In this document: piece by piece, positions 1-6,921 of the stretch
Position numbering within the stretch: position 1 is the first letter of the stretch
Layout: each line of letters opens with the position of its first letter
Source: DAOUFU01 sp034429275
GTDB lineage: Bacteria > Chloroflexota > Anaerolineae > Aggregatilineales > Aggregatilineaceae
Assembly (NCBI GenBank): GCA_034429275.1
Contig: DAOUFU010000319.1
Coordinates: 1 to 7,409 of the forward strand
Length of the DNA stretch: 7,409 nt
Direction: 5' to 3'
Made by a program: the position numbers and the translations under genes
Notes under the pieces: model-generated
The model's input: the letters and a program-made list of their open reading frames with translations, nothing else
The model's database searches: none
What the model was told of the DNA's origin: nothing

Positions 1-871
1 CCAGGCTCAGTCCACCGGTGGTGATGAGGCTGTGCGGGCGCGGCATCAATCCAAAAATGGCCGGGTTGGTGCGCTTTGAGCCGCGCGTGCTCATCACACT
101 GCCCAGGCGCTCATCGGGTGAAAACATGGTCGTCTCGTCATAGCCTGGCGTTTTTGTGATCTGCGTGACTTCACCCGTCAGCAAATCCTGCACCACCGAA
201 TCCGGAGTGGCTCCGTCTTTAGCCCCCACCAGCGAAATAGCGGTCCCTCCGTGCACAAATTGCTTGACCTCGCCGCCTCGCATCACCTGGGGGATGAGAT
301 AGCCGGGATTAGCATCATCCGCCTTGAACCCTTCGCGCGAACTGATAATCTGGGGGTTTTCGATGATGTATTTACCCCCCTCCCGCTTGAGAATTCCGAG
401 GCCGTTCGCTGCCCCGATATCGGTGCGCAGCATCGTCCAGCTCATGTGCTCGTTGTCGGGTGCGATAATAATCTCGGACCAACGATGCGTGGTGCGAGGA
501 TCGGTGTCCACCTGCCAGGGATATTCAATGGGGACCAGCTCACCGGTTTGGCAGTGATCAATGTCGGGGTGACACTCCAACACGTAGTCTCCCAGGAGTG
601 CGCGTTTGTTATCCTGGAAAGGCATGATGCGTATGCCATTGGCTTTTGGGTGTTGCCGGATCACACCGGAGTAGATCGTTCTGAAGTCAGCTCCGTCATC
701 TTTGACTACCGCAATATTGAGGAAACCGTCTTGTTTCGGGTCTTCATCGGAACGATAAAAAAGCATCACTGCGCCCGAAAAGGTATACGTCGCCAATGTG
801 ACCCTGGCAAACTCAGGCAGAGGAATGGTCGTGACCTCAATCCGGCCAAAGTCTGGATCAGTAATGATCAT
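1..871 (-). CDS. Putative cytoplasmic beta-propeller (TolB/PD40-like) protein, 3' end cut by the window edge
   Basis: This frame is open from the ATG at 869-871 to the left edge, giving 290 residues and no stop. The start is chosen because GGGAG (879-883 on the complement) lies 7 nt upstream. I do not recognise the exact family. Visible are recurring blade-like units in which a hydrophobic strand meets a PD-type turn and a second strand: IIIAPDNEHMSWTML (residues 134-148) and MFSPDERLGSVMSTR (249-263), with weaker copies near 27-42 and 83-98. These resemble the SPDG-type turns of PD40/TolB propellers. No signal peptide or membrane segment is visible, so it is probably cytoplasmic, unlike TolB itself. 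The gene starts 51 nt after the glucuronidase stop with no terminator between them, so it is likely co-transcribed. A propeller enzyme, for example resembling oligogalacturonate lyases (PL22), or a sugar-binding protein are possibilities only. The frame is confident; the function is not. Confidence 0.75.
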   Translation of the reverse strand, partial: MIITDPDFGRIEVTTIPLPEFARVTLATYTFSGAVMLFYRSDEDPKQDGFLNIAVVKDDGADFRTIYSGVIRQHPKANGIRIMPFQDNKRALLGDYVLECHPDIDHCQTGELVPIEYPWQVDTDPRTTHRWSEIIIAPDNEHMSWTMLRTDIGAANGLGILKREGGKYIIENPQIISSREGFKADDANPGYLIPQVMRGGEVKQFVHGGTAISLVGAKDGATPDSVVQDLLTGEVTQITKTPGYDETTMFSPDERLGSVMSTRGSKRTNPAIFGLMPRPHSLITTGGLSL

Positions 872-922
872 TGCTTGACTCCCAGTTATTGTGGTGAATT
901 CGCAAATGGCAGATAGTTTCCC

Positions 923-2695
923 CTACGCCTTTACCCAGAATTCGCGCAGAACGTGCGCGGCCATCTTCGGCTGACGGGTACGGGTAAATATGCCTTTCAT
1001 GTTGAAGCCGCCAACGCGCAGGATACTCTGGACGGCGGCAAAGTCAGCAAAGTTCCAAACCTGCATTCCGGCAATGTAAGGTTTGCGGGCCGCGAGTTTC
1101 AGGTGAGCGCGGATCAATTCGGCCTGGTATTCCTCTGTCCACATCATAGCGGGATGACTGTGCATCCCGGCGGCGGTGTCCGCGCCGAATTCAGTCATCA
1201 CGATCGGTTTTCGCCACAGGTGCCAGACCCCATCCAACTCCTGTTCAAGCCCCGCGAGCGCCTGGTCCAGGGGCCCCCCCAGAACATACCACCCCCAATA
1301 GCGGTTCAAGCACACCACGTCACACTGTTCCATCCACGAAACCGGACCACCCATGACCGCGACGAAAGTCACCAGGCGAGTGGGGTCTAGCTCACGGGCA
1401 CGGCTCATGAGGGTTTCCAGGAATATCTTGCCGGGCGCTTCCGCCGGATCAGGTCCACTGACGTCCGAGGCTGCGCCCGCGAGTCCTATGTTGCGCGGCA
1501 TGGGTTCATTGGCAACACACCACATGACGACCGAGGGATGATTCTTGTCGCGCGCGATGAGTTCTTCAATCTGCTGCAAGCACATGCGCAGCCGGGCCGC
1601 GATGTTCTCCTCGGTATCAAATTGCAGGCTCACCGCCGGGATCTCGTCGATGATGAGGAAACCCTGCTGGTCGGCCAACTGCATTTCCTCTTCACTATAC
1701 GGATAGTGCGAGGTGCGATAGCTGTTGGCCCCTGTCCAGCGCATCAGGTCATAGTCTTTGACCAGCAGGGGCAAATTTAACCCGCGACCACTAGCGTAAA
1801 AATCTTCATGACGGCCAAATCCGTTCAACTGAACCGGCTCGCCATTCAGCAGGATTTGCCCACCCTGGACGGCAATCGTGCGGATGCCGATCTTGAGCGT
1901 GTAGTGATCTTCGCCCACCCGAATGCCTAGGTCATAGAGAAAAGGATCGCGATCGGACCAGAAATGGGCTTCGGGAACATGCAAGATGGATTTCGCTAAC
2001 CCGTTCTCAAAAACAAGCGGAACTTCCAGCATGGTCTCGCCGCCCCGCAAATGCACGGTGCCGCTAGCTGAGATCGGCGCATTGAGCGCAACAGTCACCT
2101 CAACCGTGCCGTTGGTACCATCGATTCCGGTCACCACGGTCACATCTTGGATGTAGGTTTGTGGAACGGTGTACAGCACGACCGGGCGGTGCAAGCCCGC
2201 ATACGGGAAAAAATCGTAAGTGGTGGGCAGAAAGCTCGCTGTCGCAGAAAACGCCGATGGGATATTCCCAGAAGGGACACGCGTCGGTTGGAGGTGATTC
2301 TCCACACTGATGGCCACGACGTTTTCCTGATCCCACTGCACGTGATCGGTAATTTCAAAGGCAAAAGGGAGACTGCCACCTTCGTGTGTGCCGATTTTGA
2401 TGCCGTTGACATAGACCGTCGCGTAATAATCAGCCGAACCAACCCGCAGAAACACCCGCTGCCGACGCCAACTACTGGGAATGCAGGTACGTTTGATGTA
2501 CCATCCCAGCCCCAGAAAATTCCGCAAATCTTCATACTGCTCGTTCCAACTGCCAGGAACCGCCATGGGGCGCGAACTCGACAGCCCGTTGAACCATGCG
2601 TCGTGTTCGCCTGTTTCCTCAGGGTCGGGTTGGAAATCCCAAATACCAGAGAGGTCGAGCTTATTGCGAACGTCATTTTGTATGGGGTACAGCAT
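923..2695 (-). CDS. uidA: Beta-glucuronidase, glycoside hydrolase family 2
   Basis: This is a 590-residue enzyme (E. coli GUS is about 603) expected to hydrolyse beta-D-glucuronides to glucuronate plus aglycone. The order is that of GH2: N-terminal sugar-binding sandwich (about 10-180), immunoglobulin-like domain (about 180-280), C-terminal TIM barrel (about 280-590). Key residues are visible: acid/base E397 in VANEP, nucleophile E502 in TEFG, Y466 in NRYWGWY, D161 in DFFPYAG, W547 in WNFADF, and N565-M-K567, the N-x-K motif that contacts the glucuronate carboxylate and separates glucuronidases from beta-galactosidases. Long stretches such as GANSYRTSHYPY and ELIARDKNHPSVVMW match E. coli GUS as I recall it. 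There is no signal peptide, so it is cytoplasmic. GAGGAG lies 5 nt before the ATG, and the gene begins 35 nt after the ATPase stop, so its substrate is probably imported by that transporter. Odd features are a short loop near 352-375 and about 17 extra residues after NEP. Beta-galactosidase is the main alternative but is disfavoured by N-x-K. Confidence 0.95.
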   Translation of the reverse strand: MLYPIQNDVRNKLDLSGIWDFQPDPEETGEHDAWFNGLSSSRPMAVPGSWNEQYEDLRNFLGLGWYIKRTCIPSSWRRQRVFLRVGSADYYATVYVNGIKIGTHEGGSLPFAFEITDHVQWDQENVVAISVENHLQPTRVPSGNIPSAFSATASFLPTTYDFFPYAGLHRPVVLYTVPQTYIQDVTVVTGIDGTNGTVEVTVALNAPISASGTVHLRGGETMLEVPLVFENGLAKSILHVPEAHFWSDRDPFLYDLGIRVGEDHYTLKIGIRTIAVQGGQILLNGEPVQLNGFGRHEDFYASGRGLNLPLLVKDYDLMRWTGANSYRTSHYPYSEEEMQLADQQGFLIIDEIPAVSLQFDTEENIAARLRMCLQQIEELIARDKNHPSVVMWCVANEPMPRNIGLAGAASDVSGPDPAEAPGKIFLETLMSRARELDPTRLVTFVAVMGGPVSWMEQCDVVCLNRYWGWYVLGGPLDQALAGLEQELDGVWHLWRKPIVMTEFGADTAAGMHSHPAMMWTEEYQAELIRAHLKLAARKPYIAGMQVWNFADFAAVQSILRVGGFNMKGIFTRTRQPKMAAHVLREFWVKA

Positions 2696-2730
2696 GTTGG
2701 CTCCTCAGCGATGGCAGCATAGTGATACAC

Positions 2731-3768
2731 TTATCCGGCTTCGCCCTCACCTGCTCCATACAAGTGGCAGCGCACCCAGTGGCCGTCACCTGTAGTGACT
2801 CTGCCGGGCATAACGACGCGGCAAATGTCCATTACGTCGGGGCACCGCGCCGCGAAGGGACAGCCAGGCGGGGGATCGATGGGCGATGTGATCTCGCCGT
2901 GTACCTTTACCTCTTTGGTATGCAACCCTGCCTGCGGATCGGGCACGGCTGAAATGAGCAACCGGGTGTAGGGATGGGCCGGTGTATCCATCAATTCGGT
3001 GCTTTGGGCTCCCTCCACCATGTGGCCGGCGTACATCACAATGGTGTGGTCGCCAATGTAGCGAGCCGATGCCAGATCGTGCGTGATGTAAAGGTAGCCA
3101 ATGCCTCGGTCGCGTTTCAGATCCTCCATCAGGTTGAGCACCCCCATACGGATGGAGACATCAAGCATCGATATCGGTTCATCCGCCAGGATAATCTCCG
3201 GCTCGACGGCCAGCGCTCTGGCAATCGCTACACGCTGGCGCATCCCGCCCGACAGCTCGTGGGGATACCGGCGAGCGATGTCATCTGGTGGGGTGAGTCC
3301 CACTGTAGCAAGCAGATCCAGCATTTGCCCGTATCGCTCCCTACGCCCTGCCCTTTTGTGCAACCGGAGCGGCAACTCGATTTGTTCGGCAATGGTCTGG
3401 ACTGGGTTGAGCGAGGCAAAGGGGTCCTGAAAGATCATCTGCACAGCTTTGCGATAGCCGAGAGATGCCCGGCGCGGTTCCGATTTCAGCACATCGCGGC
3501 CATACAGCAGGATTTCGCCACGCGTGGGTTCTTCCAGGCGGGCAATCAGGCGAGCCGTCGTCGATTTTCCACTGCCGGACTCGCCCACAAGGGCCACGAC
3601 TTGCCCGCGCGCAATGGAAAACGACGCATCGCTGAGCGCGTGCAGGTATTTCGGTTGCAGCGATCGCCCCACCGCGAAATGTTTTGTCAGGTTGCGGACT
3701 TCGAGCACGACTTCGCCGAAGATGCTGCCGGTGCCTCGATCTACAATTTCAGTTTGAGTTGTCATCAT
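2731..3768 (-). CDS. ABC transporter ATP-binding protein, DppF/OppF type
   Basis: This 345-residue ATPase is one half of the nucleotide-binding pair that powers the importer encoded upstream; it sits on the cytoplasmic face of the two permeases. Visible motifs in order are Walker A GESGSGKST (62-70), Q-loop Q114 in MIFQDPFASLNP, signature LSGGMRQR (172-179), Walker B IILADEP with catalytic E197, and switch histidine H230 in YITHD. The C-terminal oligopeptide-transporter domain follows, with HPYTRLL (265-271) and the four cysteines C303, C309, C316 and C334, spaced as in Opp/Dpp ATPases that bind an iron-sulfur cluster. All catalytic residues are intact. Two ATGs stand in tandem at the start; the first (3766-3768) is chosen because GAGGA (3778-3782) is 9 nt away. 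The gene begins 31 nt after the partner ATPase stop. Family assignment is firm; that the cargo is a glucuronide is inferred from the next gene only. Confidence 0.95.
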   Translation of the reverse strand: MMTTQTEIVDRGTGSIFGEVVLEVRNLTKHFAVGRSLQPKYLHALSDASFSIARGQVVALVGESGSGKSTTARLIARLEEPTRGEILLYGRDVLKSEPRRASLGYRKAVQMIFQDPFASLNPVQTIAEQIELPLRLHKRAGRRERYGQMLDLLATVGLTPPDDIARRYPHELSGGMRQRVAIARALAVEPEIILADEPISMLDVSIRMGVLNLMEDLKRDRGIGYLYITHDLASARYIGDHTIVMYAGHMVEGAQSTELMDTPAHPYTRLLISAVPDPQAGLHTKEVKVHGEITSPIDPPPGCPFAARCPDVMDICRVVMPGRVTTGDGHWVRCHLYGAGEGEAG

Positions 3769-3799
3769 GGTGCTTTTTCCTCAATTACAGGCAGCCCAC

Positions 3800-4852
3800 T
3801 CACCTTTTGGCACGTTGAACAATCTGCTCGAAGGCAGGCATACCCTCGTGCCCCGCAAGCCAATGTCCTGGCAGAACCTCGCGCAGCTTGGGCTCAACCC
3901 GGGTTTCGATTGGATCGCACACCGCGCAGCGTGGATGAAAACGGCAGCCTGTCGGCGGATGGGCCATGTTGGGTGGAGCCCCAGGAATACCGGTCAGTCG
4001 CCGCTTTTCGCCTCTCAGGGGCGGGAAGGAATTCAGCAACCCCTGGGTATAGGGGTGCAGCGGGTTGTGGAAGATTTCCTGCGCCGATGCCAATTCGACG
4101 ATCTGCCCGGCGTACATAATGGCGATACGGTCCGAAATCTCAGCCATCAGCGACATATCATGCGAGATAAACAAGATCGAAAAGCCCAATCCTCGCTTTA
4201 GCCGTTCAATCTGCTGCATAATGTCTTTTTCGACGACTACATCGAGCGCCGTCGTAGGTTCGTCCATAATCAACAGCGGGGGTTCGAGAGCGAGAGCGAT
4301 GGCAATCATCACGCGCTGGCGCATCCCACCGGACAACTCGTGCGGATAGGAATCCAGCCGCCGGGCATCAATATTGACCAGTTCCAGCAGTTCCGCAGCC
4401 CGTCGACGCGCAAGCGTCGTGGGCATCTTCTGGTGCCTCTTCAGCACATCAATGATCTGGCTGCTGATTTTGGTGACCGGGTTGAGCGCATTCAGCGCGC
4501 TTTGAAAAACCATCGCCACCTCGCGCCACCGAAGATCCTCCAACTGGCCCGAGTCCATCTTGAGGATGTCTTTGCCCTTGAGAAGCACCTCTCCGCCCGT
4601 AATGATGGCCGGAGGACGTAGGATGCGCAGGATGGCATTGGCGATGGTCGATTTACCGCAGCCCGACTCGCCAGCCAGCCCGAACACCTCACCCTGCGCA
4701 ATAGAGAACGACACGCCATCCACTGCCCGCACCGAACCGTTCGGGATCAGGTATTCGACGTATAGATCGCGTATCTCCAGCAGTGACTCAGTGCTGACGA
4801 GAGACGACTGGGGTAGCACGGACGCGCTGGGTCCCGTAGTTTTTGACGACAC
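3800..4852 (-). CDS. ABC transporter ATP-binding protein, DppD/OppD type
   Basis: This 350-residue ATPase pairs with the DppF/OppF-type subunit. Motifs: Walker A GESGCGKST (61-69), Q117 in MVFQSALNALNP, signature LSGGMRQR (173-180), Walker B LLIMDEP (193-199) with E198, and H231 in FISHD; C-terminal HPYTQGLL at 266-273. The start is a GTG at 4850-4852, chosen because a strong AAGGAG (4860-4865) lies 7 nt upstream, although this makes the gene overlap the end of the DppC-type permease gene by 65 nt. The first 24 or so residues before the conserved LLEIRDL form a short polar leader. In the C-terminal domain only C303 and C309 of the usual four cysteines are in place. The third position holds E316, with a displaced C312, and the fourth holds G334 in HWLAGHE, so the expected iron-sulfur site is probably absent. 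The catalytic core is complete, so the subunit should be an active ATPase. Confidence 0.95.
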   Translation of the reverse strand: MSSKTTGPSASVLPQSSLVSTESLLEIRDLYVEYLIPNGSVRAVDGVSFSIAQGEVFGLAGESGCGKSTIANAILRILRPPAIITGGEVLLKGKDILKMDSGQLEDLRWREVAMVFQSALNALNPVTKISSQIIDVLKRHQKMPTTLARRRAAELLELVNIDARRLDSYPHELSGGMRQRVMIAIALALEPPLLIMDEPTTALDVVVEKDIMQQIERLKRGLGFSILFISHDMSLMAEISDRIAIMYAGQIVELASAQEIFHNPLHPYTQGLLNSFPPLRGEKRRLTGIPGAPPNMAHPPTGCRFHPRCAVCDPIETRVEPKLREVLPGHWLAGHEGMPAFEQIVQRAKR

Positions 4853-5813
4853 GCTTCAACTCCTTATCCGCCTTCAAACGAGGGTTGGTTACCTCGTCCA
4901 TTCCGTAATTAACCAGCGAAAGGCCGAATGCCACCAGAGCCACGGATAATCCAGAAGGTAGGATCGTCCACCAGGCCCCTTGTATCAATGCGCCACCGAC
5001 CTGTGCCCAGTATAAGTTGGTGCCCCAATTCACCTCGCTAAGATTGGTCAACCCCAGGAAGCTCAAGCCGGTCACAGCGACAATGCCACCCGACACACCA
5101 CCGATAAATCCACCGAAGATCATGTTGATCATGTTGGGCAGAATTTGGTAGTAAATGATGCCCAGATCGCTCTGGCCACTCACTTTAGCTGCGGCGACAA
5201 AGTCCTTCTCTCGCAGGGAGAGCACGAATGACCGCTTCACACGGGCACCATAAGCCCACCCGGTGATAGCAATCACGATGATCAGAGTGAACACGCCCGC
5301 TTTTAAGTATCCAGACAGGATGATCAGCAGCGGCAAACCAGGGATGATCAAAAAGAGGTTCATGATGAAGGTCAGGATGTTATCGATCCAACCCCGGAAA
5401 TAACCGGCAATCACGCCGATGAGGGTGTTGAAGATGGTCAGTAGAGTTGACGCTCCAAAACCAACCAATAACGACAGGCGGGCACCCCAGACTGTCTGGG
5501 TGAATACGTCTTTGCCCTGGCCAGTAGTCCCGAATATGTGCTCTGAGGAAGGGGGTTGATTGGGCCGGGCGACAAAAGCCTGCGGATTGCCTGGGGCGAT
5601 ATAGGGCGCAAGCAGTGCCACCAACACAAAAAAGAACACAATGGCCAGTCCGAAAACGGATTTGGGTGAGCGCAGCAGATTGCGCAAAAGGATATAGAGC
5701 ACACTCTGCCGAACCGACGAAAACATTATGTTCCGTTGCTCATGATAACCAGCCTGTGGAGTTGTTTTTTCCGTCATATTCTCGTTGTTCTGAAAGTGTC
5801 CGTCCGAAGTCAT
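4788..5813 (-). CDS. ABC transporter permease, DppC/OppC type
   Basis: This 341-residue inner-membrane protein is one of the two pore subunits of the importer. About six hydrophobic segments can be seen (near 53-73, 112-137, 143-168, 172-190, 228-252 and 283-303). A cytoplasmic EAA-type loop that docks on an ATPase lies at about 204-226 (DFVAAAKVSG then QILPN). HIFGTTGQGKDVF (92-104) is the usual DppC segment after the first helix. The frame stays open upstream to 5885, but the ATG at 5811-5813 is chosen because GAGGAG (5820-5825) lies 6 nt before it and because it starts 10 nt after the DppB-type stop. A later ATG at 5775-5777 has a weaker site. After the conserved NPRLK end there is a basic tail of about 28 residues, whose DNA also encodes the start of the ATPase gene. 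Confidence 0.94.
   Translation of the reverse strand: MTSDGHFQNNENMTEKTTPQAGYHEQRNIMFSSVRQSVLYILLRNLLRSPKSVFGLAIVFFFVLVALLAPYIAPGNPQAFVARPNQPPSSEHIFGTTGQGKDVFTQTVWGARLSLLVGFGASTLLTIFNTLIGVIAGYFRGWIDNILTFIMNLFLIIPGLPLLIILSGYLKAGVFTLIIVIAITGWAYGARVKRSFVLSLREKDFVAAAKVSGQSDLGIIYYQILPNMINMIFGGFIGGVSGGIVAVTGLSFLGLTNLSEVNWGTNLYWAQVGGALIQGAWWTILPSGLSVALVAFGLSLVNYGMDEVTNPRLKADKELKRVVKNYGTQRVRATPVVSRQH
4853..4865 (-). promoter_or_regulatory. Ribosome-binding site that decides the GTG start of the DppD-type ATPase
   Basis: AAGGAG on the minus strand (4860-4865) stands 7 nt before GTG (4850-4852). It lies inside the 3' coding part of the DppC-type permease gene, where it also encodes part of the ADKEL tail. 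Its strength and spacing favour this start over GTG codons further inside the overlap, which have no such site. Confidence 0.75.
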
Positions 5814-5825
5814 ATCACGCTCCTC
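5814..5825 (-). promoter_or_regulatory. Ribosome-binding site of the DppC-type permease, overlapping the preceding stop
   Basis: GAGGAG (5820-5825) shares bases with the TGA stop of the DppB-type gene (5824-5826) and lies 6 nt from the ATG at 5811-5813. A ribosome ending the first permease would sit on this site, so the two permeases are probably made in matched amounts. Confidence 0.75.
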
Positions 5826-6804
5826 AGCCTGCCCTGACGCGAGGGTCCAACCACGTGTACAAAATGTCAACGAGGAAGTTGGCAAGCAGAACTACGCAGG
5901 TAATGATCAAAAACAACCCTTGCATCAACGGGTAATCGAGCTGGGCGACAGACGCAGTCAGCAGAAAGCCTATTCCTGGGTAGCCGAAGACGTTTTCGAT
6001 CAGAACCTGCCCGCTGACCACATAACCGAGCGCGAGGCCAAAGCCTGTCACAGCGGGCAGTAACGCGTTGCGCCCGGCATAATTGAGCATGATCTGACTC
6101 TGCTTGAGGCCCTTGGCTTCCGCTACAGTGATGTAGTCCTCGGCCAGTACAACCATCATCACGTTCCGCATCCCCAGTGCCCAGCCGCCAATAGACCCCA
6201 ACACAGAAACCATAGCCGGGGCCACCAGATGTTCCACAATGCTTGAGACATAGGCCCAGTTCCAGGTGCGTTGAAGATTGGGATCAAAGGCGCGGCTTTT
6301 CGGAATCCAGTCAAGCTGGTAGCCCAGGAAATAGACCACCATCAGCGCCGTGAAGAAAGCCGGAAACGAGCCAATGAAGATCAAAAGGGGCGGCGATAGA
6401 GTATCGATCAGGCTGCCGCGCCGCCAAGCGACATAGACTCCCAGCAAATTGCCGAGAACAAAGGCTGTGATCAGCGATGTCAAGCCGAGCAGCAATGTCC
6501 AGCCGATGCCTTGCCCGATCACCTCGCCAACTGACGCCGGATAGCGCGAGAACGAAACTCCCAGCTCACCGCGCACAAGGTTACCAAGGTAGATGAAGTA
6601 CTGCTCGATTAGAGGGGCATCGCTGATTCCCAGGGCTTTGCGCACCGATTCAACCTGCTCCGGATTGAGCGGCCTGGCCCCGGCACCACCAAAGATCACC
6701 TGCACCGGATCGCCAGGTAAAAGCCGCGGCAAAAAGAAGTTGAAAGTTACGCCCGCCCACAGCGCTACCAGGTAAAAGCCCAGGCGTTGCAGGATAAACT
6801 TCAT
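5824..6804 (-). CDS. ABC transporter permease, DppB/OppB type
   Basis: This 326-residue inner-membrane protein is the second pore subunit. It opens with the typical MKFILQRLGFYLVALW helix and FFLPRLLPGDP (23-33), and has further hydrophobic segments near 100-127, 138-162, 193-212, 248-270 and 292-315. The EAA-type loop lies at about 223-250 (DYITVAEAKG then GRNALLP). ENVFGYPGIGFLL (270-282) and the terminal LDPRVR (319-324) are standard for DppB. Length is normal for the family. The ATG at 6802-6804 is preceded by GAGGA (6812-6816) at 7 nt. It follows the binding-protein gene after a 117-nt gap and leads into the DppC-type gene with a 10-nt gap; its TGA stop overlaps that gene's ribosome-binding site, which suggests translational coupling. 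Family is certain; the cargo cannot be read from this protein. Confidence 0.95.
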   Translation of the reverse strand: MKFILQRLGFYLVALWAGVTFNFFLPRLLPGDPVQVIFGGAGARPLNPEQVESVRKALGISDAPLIEQYFIYLGNLVRGELGVSFSRYPASVGEVIGQGIGWTLLLGLTSLITAFVLGNLLGVYVAWRRGSLIDTLSPPLLIFIGSFPAFFTALMVVYFLGYQLDWIPKSRAFDPNLQRTWNWAYVSSIVEHLVAPAMVSVLGSIGGWALGMRNVMMVVLAEDYITVAEAKGLKQSQIMLNYAGRNALLPAVTGFGLALGYVVSGQVLIENVFGYPGIGFLLTASVAQLDYPLMQGLFLIITCVVLLANFLVDILYTWLDPRVRAG

Positions 6805-6853
6805 CGGCTTTTCCTCATCTCAATTCATTACTTCCAGGTCATGATTGTGGGAA

Positions 6854-6915
6854 TGCAGCCCAGGTCAGGGAGATCGCCATACCATATGCGGAGACCTCCC
6901 TGACGCGGGGATGCA
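6854..6915 (-). promoter_or_regulatory. Inverted repeat in the binding-protein/permease gap, probable mRNA hairpin
   Basis: Nine bases, GTCAGGGAG at 6864-6872, pair perfectly with CTCCCTGAC at 6896-6904. The stem can extend outward, after a 2-nt internal loop, through CCC (6859-6861) with GGG (6907-6909) and, past a small bulge, TGCA with TGCA (6854-6857 and 6912-6915). The hairpin begins 7 nt after the binding-protein stop in the transcript. No U-run follows on the downstream side, so it does not look like a complete intrinsic terminator. A 3' stabilising or processing hairpin that keeps binding-protein mRNA more abundant than permease mRNA is the likely role, by analogy with other binding-protein operons. 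Confidence 0.6.
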
Positions 6916-6921
6916 GGTCGT

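Noticed and set aside
251..916. A 221-codon plus-strand open frame opposite the left-edge gene.
   Set aside because: The minus strand here has an open frame with a good ribosome-binding site, operon spacing and propeller-like repeats; the plus-strand translation shows no domain.
872..925. The glucuronidase TAG stop (923-925) is followed in the same frame by 17 sense codons and then the ATG of the next gene, so readthrough would fuse the two proteins.
   Set aside because: One in three adjacent genes share a frame and a 17-codon stop-free gap is common by chance. The downstream gene has its own ribosome-binding site, and the glucuronidase ends at its normal place. No readthrough signal is evident.
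2140..2730. Open frames of about 190 codons on both strands across the 5' part of the glucuronidase gene (2140-2730 minus, 2147-2722 plus).
   Set aside because: Both lie inside the conserved N-terminal domain of the glucuronidase, whose reading frame is certain.
2974..4119. A 381-codon plus-strand open frame across both ATPase genes.
   Set aside because: It lies antisense to two ATPases with complete motifs, spans the gap between them, and its translation is low-complexity with no recognisable domain. It is a codon-bias shadow.
5814..5885. A longer DppC-type permease starting at 5885.
   Set aside because: The extra 24 residues would overlap the DppB-type gene, look unlike a permease N-terminus, and the ATG at 5811-5813 has a strong ribosome-binding site.
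6834..6867. Direct repeat CCAGGTCA at 6834-6841 and 6860-6867, as a possible operator.
   Set aside because: Only 8 bases with 18 nt between copies in one gap. The second copy is part of the hairpin arm, and no regulator gene is visible to support an operator.
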